Below, one piece after another: positions 1 through 11,964 of a DNA stretch of 64,000 nucleotides. This DNA comes from Crossaster papposus (lineage: Eukaryota > Echinodermata > Asteroidea > Velatida > Solasteridae), in the NCBI GenBank assembly GCA_037893245.1, contig JBAIAA010000101.1, positions 434,001 through 498,000 of the forward strand. Reading direction: 5' to 3'. Within the stretch, counting starts at the first letter, position 1. Every line of letters starts with the position of its first letter. The position numbers and the translations under genes were made by a program. The notes under the pieces are model-generated. The model saw only the letters and a list, made by a program, of their open reading frames with translations. It was not told where the DNA came from and made no database searches.

Positions 1-950
1 AGGTCTGTAGCTCCCACGCTAGGTCTGTAGCTCCCACGCTAGGTCTGTAGCTCCCACGCTAGGTCTGTAGCTCCCACGCTAGGTCTGTAGCTCCCACGCT
101 AGGTCTGTAGCTCCCACGCTAGGTCTGTAGCTCCCACGCTAGGTCTGTAGCTCCCACGCTAGGTCTGTAGCTCCCACGCTAGGTCTGTAGCTCCCACGCT
201 AGGTCTGTAGCTCTTATGCCAGGTCTGTAGCTCCCATGCCAGGTCTGTAGCTCTTATATTATGCCAGGTCTGTAGCTCCCATGCTAGGTCTGTAGCTCCC
301 ATGCTAGGTCTGTAGCTCCCATGCTAGGTCTGTAGCTCCCATGCTAGGTCTGTAGCTCCCATGCTAGGTCTGTAGCTCCCATGCTAGGTCTGTAGCTCCC
401 ATGCTAGGTCTGTAGCTCCCATGCTAGGTCTGTAGCTCCCATGCTAGGTCTGTAGCTCCCATGCTAGGTCTGTAGCTCCCATGCTAGGTCTGTAGCTCCC
501 ACGCTAGGTCTGTAGCTCCCACGCTAGGTCTGTAGCTCCCACGCTAGGTCTGTAGCTCCCACGCTAGGTCTGTAGCTCCCACGCTAGGTCTGTAGCTCTC
601 ATGCTAGGTCTGTAGCTCCCATGCTAGGTCTGTACCTCTCATGCTAGGTCTGTAGCTCTCATGCTAGGTCTGTAGCTCTCATGCTAGGTCTGTAGCTCTC
701 AGGCTAGGTCTGTAGCTCTCATGCTAGGTCTGTAGCTCCCATGCTAGGTCTGTACCTCTCATGCTAGGTCTGTAGCTCTCATGCTAGGTCTGTAGCTCTC
801 ACGCTAGGTCTGTAGCTCCTACGCTAGGTCTGTAGCTCCCACGCTAGGTCTGTAGCTCCCACGCCAGGTCTGTAGCTCCCACGCCAGGTCTGTAGCTCTC
901 ACGCCAGGTCTGTAGCTCTCATGCTAGGTCTGTAGCTCTAATGCTAGGTC
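1..950. repeat. 20-bp minisatellite, about 47 copies
   Basis: A 20-bp unit (aggtctgtagctcccacgct) is repeated head to tail from the first base to about 950. The first ten copies are almost identical. Later blocks differ at two or three positions (cacgct, catgct, tctcatgct), so homogenised sub-blocks are visible. One longer unit sits near 250-265. The array reaches the left edge, so its full length is unknown. It lies in an intron of, or upstream of, the matrix gene. Confidence 0.97.
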
Positions 951-1324
951 CAGTGCAGACAGCCAAAAAAGTCTCATCTTGATTAATCTTCCCAAATCCA
1001 GTAGTTACTTTTGACAGAAAGTTGAGTGCAGACAATGCAATGGCAAGAAAAAGCTGTACATCTAAGCCTTGTGCCAAGGTCACAGTACACTGACACACTG
1101 TGCACACACACACCCAACACGCTATAGTGTGGGGTACCACTATTGTCCGACCCGTCTTTCCCTCTTTTGTTTTCCTTTGTCCCCTTAGAATTCTCGAAAT
1201 ACATAGCGTTATGAGTGTGGGGTACTTCCATTTCTAAAGAGGTGACTGTGGGGTACCATTGTTCCATTGTTGCCCTTTTGTGGCCGGTACCCCATAAGTG
1301 CCAGTTCGTATTCGAACACAGCTT

Positions 1325-1603
1325 TACCTTACATACGTACTGTGGACATTCCTTTGTCTTCGTATAGTTAAAAAATGTTGACTAAATACTAATTTTTCTC
1401 GCTTCCCCAAAACAAATTTACCCTCAAATTTTGATTCTGGGCCTCTCGGCTGTTCCTTCTATCTTTTCTATATACCCTAACCCGTTGTTCCCTCTAGCGC
1501 TCTTTTTCGGAAACTGAAAAACGGATTGTGGACCTTGGCAAGTCCTATGGGCAAGTGTGGACCTATATTGTTCGAAGGTCCACAGTGCGTATGCAAGACT
1601 AAC
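1325..1603 (-). mobile_element. Family G TIR element (MITE-like), copy 1
   Basis: The ends are inverted: ttacatacgtactgtggac on the left and gtccacagtgcgtatgcaag on the right. The interior is shared, in the opposite orientation, with 60271-60568 (the aaacggattgtggac and ctctagcgctctttttcgg segments). It has no coding capacity, so it is probably a non-autonomous DNA element. Confidence 0.75.
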
Positions 1604-1625
1604 TCACTGTGTCTGATTTCTGAAC

Positions 1626-1996
1626 GGTAGGATACACCATTTGCAGATATCGAAATATTCACAAATATATTACTTATTTCTAAAGTAAATAATGATTCTA
1701 GACAACCAGCAAAATGATTGCGCTAGGTATCCTGTGAATGTTCTGAAAAATTGAATTTTATAAAAATAAATCACGATTGCTCGACGGCAATCATGAAAAA
1801 ACATGAACATATAAACAACTGCCACAATTTTGCCGGTTGAAAACGAGCAAATTTTTTTTTTTTTTTTTTCTTTGGCATTCATGATAGTAAAACTTCGGAC
1901 AGGTCAGTTAAACGATATTTACTATAAAATACAACCCCCCAAATCCACCTATTTCTGATAAATCAAGCAATTACCAATGGTGTATCCTACCTTTAA
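1626..1996. mobile_element. Family A TIR element (MITE-like), copy 1
   Basis: About 370 bp bounded by ggtaggatacaccatttgca and its near-complement caatggtgtatcctaccttt. The interior has the family's landmarks: a gcatccatgattgtaaaact-like block, a run around aatacaaccccccaaatc, and a core palindrome of the tcgcgatcgc type (degraded here). It is one of about eleven full or partial copies in the window. No transposase is visible. Confidence 0.85.
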
Positions 1997-2225
1997 GCCT
2001 TCATGTCAATCATTCCTTCACGCATTGAACCTCATTTTTCTTTTATATAATTTGTTATGAAAGTTATTGTGGTGACAGGTCACATTAACTTTAAATAAGA
2101 TATTTCTTATTAATTTGGTAGTACAAATTTGGGCAACACTGAGAACGAAGTGTTGATAACAATACGTTGATGAATGGCAAAACCCAATTTAAAAAAAGTA
2201 CCAATCTTTATTTGTCTATATGCAG

Positions 2226-5200
2226 TCAAGACCAAAGCCTGGGCTCAGGTTCTTCATTTCGTGAGGGTACAACTCGTTTGATCTACATTGCTACAGATGC
2301 TGCCAAAAACAGCCGACGCTGTGATGTGTACGTCAACGTACAAGGTAAGCTTAACCAGGCACTCGGTCCTAACATAAATGCTTGGAATTCAAAAGTGAAT
2401 GTAAACATGAATTTTTGCTGTCGCAAGTTTTAGCTCTGCACTTTAGCAAAAGTTGAAATGTTTCTTTACGTCAAACTTTATTTGCATTTGCTATCACGTA
2501 CAGCACATAAACTTCCCTTACCAAACTTGAAAACTTATTACGACAACAAAAATGTGAATGCACTAGCATGTGGTCTGTCGGAAAATCGTATTGGGCAGAA
2601 TGCAAATACGAGTGTTGAAATCGACAACAAAAGGAAACAGAAGCAAATAAATATATACATTTTCATACACCGAAGTGACCAAATGAAGTTTTGTAAATTA
2701 ATTTGTGGAAAGTTCTATTATATCCATTTAGTTATCTAAAATGTCTTCAGCCTAGTAGTGAATTTACTAAAGTGGTATAGATTTGATCATGGTACATGTA
2801 CTTTTCAAAGATTGAAAGGTTTTTAGGTGAGATGATGTGAAGATGTCCAGCCTGTATATTCTTCCCAGAATTTCCTTTGTTTTTCCTTGTGACCCTTGAC
2901 CCTTGACCCTTGATCCTTACAGTTCTTCGCTGTCTCCCTCTACAAGCCCCAGCCAGTGGTTCCTTTGTTCAGTGTCACAGTAACATCTACGGAGCCACCT
3001 GTAGCTTTGCCTGCAATGTAGGCTACAACCTGGATGGTCCTACTAACAGGATCTGTCAGAGGATGAACAGTGTACAGATTAGTGGGAAGAGTGGCAATGA
3101 CTTACGAGTGGAGTGGTCTGGGACAAACCCACGATGTTTACGTAAGCAACTCGCCGTGATTCCAAATATGACCCATCATCACAAAATGTTGGAAATTGCC
3201 ATGCCAGCCAAAATTTAAAGGGGTGGTCGACTTTTGTTGTTTTGTTTCCAAGGCTGTTTTTCAATCCCAAACTTAGGCTACGTCTCCGGCTCAATCACCA
3301 TTGCTAAACTGAATGAGCATAACCAAAGACGGAGACGAAGCTGGGGTTTGGAAAGCGTCCCTAGTGAACCTTACATATAAGTCCTGTGCTACCTTTATTC
3401 TGGCATTTCTGTTCACAATGTGTTATGTGGTTGTTTTTTCCACAATGTGGTTGTTTGTTCACAATGTGTTATTGTTTTTCACAATGTGGTTGTCTTTTTA
3501 CAATGTGATTGTTTTACAACAATGTGGTTTGTTTTTTCACAATGTGGTCTGATTGGGTTTTGTCTCCAGCAATAACTTGTCCAGCGCTGACTGACCGGTA
3601 CCCTGCTATACGCTCAGGTTGCTTTCAATACCCACCCGCCACTGAGCTGCTGGGAACCACTTGCAGCTGGTACTGTCCCTATGGCTACGGTGGAGTTGGT
3701 TCCCTGCAGTCCATGTGCCTTGCAAATAGCACGTGGGATGTAGTCGACTTCTCCTGTGAAGGTATTCGTGTTGATGTTTCTTAATTTGGTACCCTATAGA
3801 GACAATGGGAGTTAAAAGATCTACAGATAAAATAGGTCTCCACAAAGTTTTCACAAGATAGATTGATGGATTTTACTCGAGTTAGTGTTTGGGTTAGGGT
3901 TAGGGTTAGGTTTTGGATTATTTTATAGGGTATTTTCTCTAAATTTAAGCCCAGGAATTTAACTGTGGTTGGAATTTAACTGTGGTTGAAATAAGAGCAT
4001 TTTGAAGAAAACTTTGACAGTTCACAAATGTTGTACATGAGAACAAAGAGATGTCTCCATAAGGATACAGATTTGCGGAACAGAGATGTCTCAAGTTGTT
4101 AATTTAAGACTCAAAGAAAACTGCAAGGTTATGCTGTCATTTGGTGACGCCATCAATGCATCTTTCTGGTTTTTACCAATCTCTGTCGATATATTTTTGT
4201 TGTATATTTTATACTATTTCTACACAGAGCGTAGTTGTCCAGCTCTAGTGCCCTCCACCGGTATGGAGATATCTCCAGCTATTTGCCTGACTTCCCCAAC
4301 GTTCAACGATAACTGCTTCCTGCGTTGCTCACAGTCGGGCTACAGAGTGGATCCTCCGTCTTATGACTTCATCCGTTGCCTGGGTAACGGAGATTGGTCA
4401 CGGGAAAGCACAGCATTTACCTGCATTGGTAGGATTCTGTTTTCAACAAACTTGTTATTCTTTTATATCTTTAAATTAATTACTTGTTAATTAATTAATT
4501 AATTACTTGTGGGGACTTGTGGGGACTTGTGGGGACTTGTGGGGACTTGTGGGGACTTGTGGGGACTTGTGGGGACTTGTGGGGACTTGTGGAGACTTGG
4601 GGGGGTTGGGGGCTTGTAAGGACTTGTAAAGACTCGTAAAGGCTCGTGAAGGCTCGTTAAGACTCGTAAAGACTCGTAAAGACTCGTAAAGAAACATGTT
4701 TGTTGATATGAGGACTTATGATGAGGACTCGTAATAAACTCAACTACCTCACAGTATATGTTGTGTTTCATTTCAGACTACGAGGTTCCTCATTTCACTT
4801 CATGCCCGTTGGATTCTGTCTCGTACATACTCCAAGACACAACTAAAGCCACTGTGGCGTGGACCGTGACGGCCACGGACAACTCCGGGGAAACACCCTC
4901 CATAGCCTGCAACATTGAGCAGCCAGCAATGCTGCCGGTAGGCGAACACTCCATCAGGTGTATGGCTACAGACGGGGCAGGGAACCAGGCAAACTGTGAC
5001 TTTGAAGTCCTAGTTAGAGGTGCGACATCACTGCAAAAATCCCCCTAATTATTTTTAAGTCATTCTTTTTGAGTTTGAATGATCTTGTTTTGTTCAAATC
5101 ATCCAAGCTCGATTATCTTTGTATTTATATTTTTAGTTAGCACCCCAAGAACTACTTCAACACACATTTTTAGACTATTGTTCACTTTCGGTAAAGAAAG

Positions 5201-8200
5201 GCAATGCGTAATAAGGCCAAATAAAAAAAAAAAACATGTTTAGCGTCCTGTCTTAAAAAAAGGAGGAGGCCCTTCTTTTTTTCTTAAAAATGGCCGCCCG
5301 ACACATTTTTCAAATCAACCTGCCGGGCTATTTTTGAAGATGGTCTCCAACAGACGTACGTACTAATAGTACGTACTAATAGTAATGGATTTTTGTCCAC
5401 AGCATGTACACAGTGATGCTAAAGTCTAAAAGTACGATGTTATTTTTAAAAAGAAAGAAAAAAGGATGCGGCATAAAAAAAGGAAGCGGGCGGGGACACT
5501 AAACATAAAGTTTGTTTATTTGGCCTAATAAAGCAGTTTTGTTTTATTGATGTATATTCATCAAGTACACAACAAATTGCGTGGCCTAAAATAGGCTATT
5601 TACCTGTAAAACCTTATGTACTCGTCATAATGGGCCCTGAGTCATACTCCACAGTCCACGTATCTTTATTGGTCCATTTCTTCTACTCGTTCCAGTTCGC
5701 CGTTGTCGACAGCTCAACCCACCGTTTTACAGCGACTTTGTTGCGTCATGTGATAACAGCCAAGGATCTACTTGCCAAGTCCGCTGCCAGAACGGCTACA
5801 CACTACAGGGGTCTGACATCGCTACCTGCTCTAGAAATGCCAGCACTGGACTGATGTACTGGGCATGGAGTGGTCCACGAGCATCATGCCAAAGTAAGAA
5901 TTTGCATACAAAATATTCATAAATCCTGCATTTATTAACAATCTTTCTGTTTGTCTGATGCCTGTTCACGTCGTGTCCAGGGTTATAGTTCATGTCAAAA
6001 GGATTCATTGAGACTCAACAATTCATTATTATTATTATTATTATTTATTCGGCCAAGAAATAAAAAACAGTACATTGACAAAGTTATACAGCTGTACATG
6101 AAACCATTGCAAGTATAAAGTAACAATATGCTTTCAATATAACAGAAACAATAAGTTTGAATAGCAAAACTGAATTATTCAAGAGGTAAAGAGGATTAGA
6201 GAGCTGGGGTCAGTGGGGGATGGGGTTATCGGAGAGAAACGAAGGAAAATGAGAAGTAAAGTATGCAATGGGGATTGGGGAAGGATTGAAGTGGTTGAGG
6301 AGAGGATTGGTTGAGGAGGGGATTGGTTAAGGAGGGGATTGGTGGAGGAGGGGTTGAGGAGGGGAGGGGTGAGGAGGGGTTGAGGAGAGGATTGCATTCA
6401 TGTGCTTTCCAGTCAAGATCAAGCTAGTCTTTGAAATAGTTAAGTCGGCTAATTATAACAATGGGCAATAACTTGTTCTCACCGTGTTGCAAGTCTTTGG
6501 AATTCCTTGCCTAATTCTTGTTTCTTTCCAATCTATGATCTGTCCTGTTTCAAGAAGAATGTTCATTCCAACCTCTAGTTTTCCTGTGTACCTCCTTTTT
6601 TCTATACCTCCAGTCTAATTATGCTTGAAAAAGAAATACATTTAAAATTTACTTTTCTGAAGAACCTATACCGGATCCTTGCAATATGGTGCTCAGTTTT
6701 ACTTGACATTGGAGCTTCCACAAAACACTGTATATTATAAATTGTAAAAATCCAGAGTGCAAGAAATTTTGAAATAAATCAACACATCTGGGTTTTGTTC
6801 TTTTCTAGTTGCCAGCTGTCCACCCTTACCTGATCAGCTGATTCCCGTAGGTGGGGGTGTCTATCCCTCCTTCTGTCGTGGTCCCATCCATCCATATTAC
6901 GGTACTGTCTGTCAATTCTACTGTCGTAATGGATTTGAGTTGGTAGGCCCTGCAGACCACCAGATACTGACATGCCTGTCCAACGGAACGTGGAACCAGA
7001 ACCTGTATACGCTCAATGTGCGGTGTCAGGGTGAGTCCAAAACACAACTCCTAGCATTGATAAATGGAACAGAACACCCTCAAAACGTACGGACAAACGG
7101 GGAGTCAGGTTGGCGCAGCGGTTCTTTCCTCGCCTTCCACCGCTGTGACCCGGGCTCGAATCCCCCCTGGGCCAGTATGTGGATTGGGTTTTCAGTCCCT
7201 GTCTGACTCCGTGGATTGTCCCCAGAATATTCTTGTGGGGTTTTCCTCCCACTTCTAAAAACTGTAACTTCTTCACATTGTCTTCTCACACTTATCCATC
7301 CTGCAATTGAGGCTATTGCACTGTTTGGCATTGTAATGAATGCAACATAAGTCTTGTGAGTAGTTCGGTATAACCTGTGGCCAAAAGTCCCTTAGCGCAA
7401 ACAATCAACACTTGTGTATTTATCTGGAAATGAGAACCGATTCAAGACGTCGTCCTTTTTATTATCGTTTATGTGAAGAACATTGTTTCGACACTTTAAT
7501 TTATGACAGACAAAGTGCCACCAACCCTGCGTGTCTGCCCAGGGTCTCTATCAGGCTCCATGTCAGGCCAGACGCTGGGCGTTGTGCTGTCCTTTGATGT
7601 CCCCATGGCTGCCGACAATTCAGGGGATGAACTGACTGTGATTAGGACTCCACCAGACATCAGCTCACCGTACAATTTCACTCGGGACACCGTCGTGTCG
7701 TACGTCTTTACTGATGCTGGAGGGAACAGTGTGGCGTGTGATTTCAGCGTTAGCATTCAAGGTATGAGCTCGTATGTCATTTTTTCTTTCAAGTAGATCA
7801 TCGGGTAAAGCCTGGCTACACTTGACACAAATTTCAGTGCAAAGCGAATTTGTTAGGGTTAAGGCAAATTACTTCGAAATAAAACTTGACTTTTGATTTT
7901 GCATAAAGAATTAACCGGCCTCAAGGCATACATTTTTGACAACAATGTGAAGTGTACAATATGTCAAGGAGCATGTTAGCAAAAAATGGGGGGGGGGGAA
8001 GGAAGAAATAAATTAAAATAGTTTTGAACAATGTCTTTGCATACTGAGCCGAGTTTTGGAGTCAGGTTGGCGTAGCAGCTCTTTCATTTTAGACATTTTG
8101 GACCCTACTCTATAAATACAACTGATAAAATCAATAACATTTGGTCTCCTTCTAGTAGCTAAACAAATAGGGAGAAACCCCAAAGTCTCCCTATTTTGAA

Positions 8201-11200
8201 TTGTCTCCCTATTATTGAAATATTTACCCTAAAGTGTCTTCCTATTCTTACATTTAGTGATAGAAACAAAATTTAAAAAAATAATAATATAAAAAAACAG
8301 CAACACTTTAATAGGGAAACAATCCCATAAGAATGTACACAAACTTAAAACAGTCCTAACTTGCTTACCCTAACCCTTTTTTTCTAAGATCTTCGAGATT
8401 TCTGCTATTTAGACCCTAATCTGTCGTTCTAGAGCAAAAATAACTCCCAGATATCCTTTTTTAGGGTAGCTAGACACTTAGGGAGACACTTAAGTGTCAC
8501 CGTCTTCTTATTACCTAAAAAACATACGCTAATTTGTCTCCCTAAGTGCTCATTTGTGGTAATAACAACGCCAAATGGATCATTTGGGAGACATTTCTTT
8601 AGATGCGCGCTCAACATTTTTCAATCTTTACTGTAACCTAACTCGTTTTTCCCTGATCCTTTTTCCACAAAATTTGTTTTTTATGCATTTTGGACCCCAC
8701 TCTATTGATCTAGACTGTTAAAAAATTAGAAATATTTCTCCTTCATGGAGTTAAAACTTTAGGGAAACATCTAAATTTCTCTCTAATGTCAATGTCCCCT
8801 CAGCACTGCATAACTTAAACTGTCTCCCTAAGGGTACATTTAGCAAAATAATACTATTCATAGAAGTATTAAAGGTATATGTAGTATACACCATTTGCAG
8901 ATATCGAAAATATTTACTACCGAATTATTAGGAAATATCTTACTCATTTGAAAGTAAATAATGATTCCAGGCATCCAGCAAAATGATCGCGCTAGATATC
9001 ATGTAATTATTCTGGAAAATGTTATAAAGAAAAATTCGCGATCGCCGGACGGCAATCGCAAAAAACAAGGATAACATAAGAATAACTGCTCGGCGACAGT
9101 TGAAAACAAACGCCGTTTTTAGTGCTTTTCTTGGCATCCATGATTGTAAAACTTCGGACAGGTCAGTTAAACGTTATTTACTATAAAATACAACCCCCCA
9201 AATCTACCCATTCATGATAATCCAAGCAATTACCAATGGTGTATCCTACCTTCAAACAAAACACGCACGCCTAAAGGTCTTGAGTGGTTATTCATTTGTG
9301 ATCAGTTTATGCGATATAGTAGGCTTTATTGGGTTAAATTTGATTGTTTGCACCATTATTTATGTATTTACTATCGGAGATGTACTCGGTAACAAGTTTT
9401 ATAGTCACAAGTAAACATAGTTGAACAATAACAAACGGATGCCTTTGTCAAAGCTCATTTGAATAGCTTGTGATTTGAATTGGGACTGGATGACTTGTGA
9501 TGGACTATACTACATCGTTGATTCAGCTGCATATTACAAGCCAGAATATTGAATACTAAAGGCCAGTTCATACTTCACGCGACTGGTTGACTTGTGATGG
9601 ACTAGACTAAATCGTTGATTCAGCTGCAATGCTGCATATTACAAGCCAGAATTTTGAATACTAAAGGCCAGTTTATACTTCACGCGACTGGTTGACTTGT
9701 GATGGACTAGACTACATCGTTGATTCAGCTGCATATTACAAGCCAGAATATTAAATACTAAAGGCCAGTTTATACTTCACGCGACTGGTTGACTTGTGAT
9801 GGACTAGACTACATCGTTGATTTAGCTGCATATTACAAGCCAGAATTTTGAATACCCAAGACCAGTTCATACTTCACGCGACTGGTTGACCTGTGATGGA
9901 CTATCCTACATTGTTGATTCAGCTGTATATTACAAGCCAGAATATTGAATACTAAAGGCCAGTTCATACTTCACGCGACTGGTTGACTTGTGCTGGACTA
10001 TCCTACATTGTTGATTCAGCTACATATTACAAGCCAGTATTTTGAATACTAAAGGCCAGTTCATACTTCACGCGACTGGTTGACCTGTGATGGACTATCC
10101 TACATTGTTGATTCAGCTGCATATTACAAGCCAGAATATTGAATACTAAAGGCCAGTTCATACTTCACGCGACTGGTTGACTTGTGCTGGACTATCCTAC
10201 ATTGTTGATTCAGCTACATATTACAAGCCAGTATTTTGAATACTAAAGGCCAGTTCATACTTCACGTATTATAATTAACTGGACAGTTAAACAGGAGGCC
10301 CTGCTAGTCCTGGGGGACTGGTCATGGGGGGTTGACCAGACACTCGGAGCCATTGTCCCCTCATCACCCGGAGGTATGTGGACCTGTGAAAATACCGGCG
10401 GGGCCCGGGCCCTTAAACTGCAAGGGAAACGGCCGGCCTTGCGGGACAAATTTAGACAGGGTGCCGTGTGTCTGGGGAATCCTCTGTGGCCCGCCTTCCA
10501 CGGGATTCTCCTGGAAAACTGCCTAGAATCAGCCTATCGTTATTCTTCTATACAATGGTTTTTCATTCTTTTGATAATTGTTCCTTCTGACTCCGAGTTC
10601 TTATATTCTCCACAGTTCACTTGATTGTTTTTTTGTTACTAACTATTGTCTTATATTTGTACACATTCCCGCCGTGAATATGGCCACTGATGCCGGTACG
10701 GCGTTAAACCCAAAACTCACTCACTCACTCACTCATACTTCACGCGAAGTGAATTTGATGCCACAAAACATTCGCTGCCACAGTTCGTCTGAGTTGAAAT
10801 GTGTTTCACTTTTGGGAATTCGCAGCACAAAAACATGCCCTGACATCACAAATTTGTGATTGTGTTTGTGTTTATGTTCGCGCCGAGTCTGAACTGGCCT
10901 TTAGATGTCTGTGGGCATTGTTACTTGTTAAATTAAAGTGTTGGAATGCACTCAACTTCTCAAATAACGGTTGATTTCTAATTATGTTGTCTCTTCCCCC
11001 CCCCCCTTATTTATAGACAACCTCTCCCCTGTCTTGGTGTCTTGTCCAGACAGTAGGAATGTGACAACCGTTCAACGTAGAACCAAGATCTTCTGGCCCG
11101 AGGTACGAGTTACGGCAGAGATTTAAAATATATAAGATATAAAATGATGAGTTGGGAAGAACAAAAATGCTTTATTCGATGAGTGGATACTTCAAATTTT

Positions 11201-11964
11201 AATTCAATTTTGGAAGATTTCAGTTAAACTTTAAAAGTTGAAGAAAGAAACTGACTGGGGCATATTTAGAAACGTTTACGTCAGTTTTCCTTGTAGTTTA
11301 TTTAATTATTTATCAATTTTAATGAATTGAAATTTGAAGTGCATCCTTTGATTTCTATTTTTAGCCGGTGTTCCTTGAGCTGACTGATGATGCATTGGAC
11401 ATTACTTGCAGTCATGGGAATGGTTCAGAATTCTCTTGGGGCACTAACATCATTCAATGCAGTGCAACTAATCAGGACAATGGCAAGACCACTATGTGCC
11501 AGTTCACAGTCACCATCACACGTGAGTTCGATTCTTCTTGATATTGGGCTCTGTCGGATGAATGTCGGACAACTCGACCGTCGAGACAACTCGACCGTCG
11601 AGACAACTCGACCGTCGAGACAACTCGACTGGTCGAGTGGTCATACCGGTTGAGTGGTCACACCGGTCGAGTGGTCTCACTAGTCGAGTGGTCCCACCGG
11701 TCGAGTGTGTGTCATGTTGTCTCTCCTAGAGATTAAATAAATCTAACTCCATCTTTTTTTTCCCTTAAACAGCCATGGCATGTCCAATTCTGGACGCACC
11801 AAGGTCTGGAGCCAAGGCGTGTGACGATTGGGCCTTCGGACGCTTCTGTTCTATGTTTTGTAGGGAAGGCTATGATGTGTCCTTTGCGGAGATTTCTTTG
11901 ACTTTTCTAGTGTGTGGCTCCACGGGATCCTGGGCTCCGGTTAGCTCCTTCCCAAGGTGTCGAC
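2226..11964 (+). CDS. Matrix gene block 1: HYR and sushi modules (exons 1-11)
   Basis: Exon 2226-2344 is the second half of a HYR domain (the TTRLIYIATDAAKNSRRC stretch); the first half is upstream of the window or in an exon not recognised. Sushi (CCP) modules with the four-cysteine pattern are single exons at 2923-3141, 3570-3761, 4228-4428, 5696-5893, 6809-7030 and 11773-11964. HYR modules, with a C..T/S-A-x-D-x-x-G-N-x-x-C pattern, are at 4777-5019, 7510-7761, and split across 11017-11102 plus 11365-11521, the only phase-0 junction in this block. HYR and sushi modules occur in extracellular adhesion and complement-like proteins. The intron 7762-11016 is enlarged by nested transposons. Confidence 0.88.

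Larger units (their letters stand above)
9491..10905. mobile_element. Family I TIR element with amplified subterminal repeats
   Basis: The sequence aaaggccagttcatacttca appears at the end of every unit of an internal 97-bp tandem array. Its inverted partner, gagtctgaactggccttta, closes the element at about 10905. A compact relative with the same style of ends is at 44045-44183. I read this as a TIR element whose left subterminal region was tandemly amplified, and which was later hit by a retroelement at 10267-10733. No transposase is visible. Confidence 0.65.

Noticed and set aside
1..950. Possible CRISPR-like array
   Set aside because: Units are contiguous with no unique spacers and the genome is eukaryotic; it is a minisatellite.
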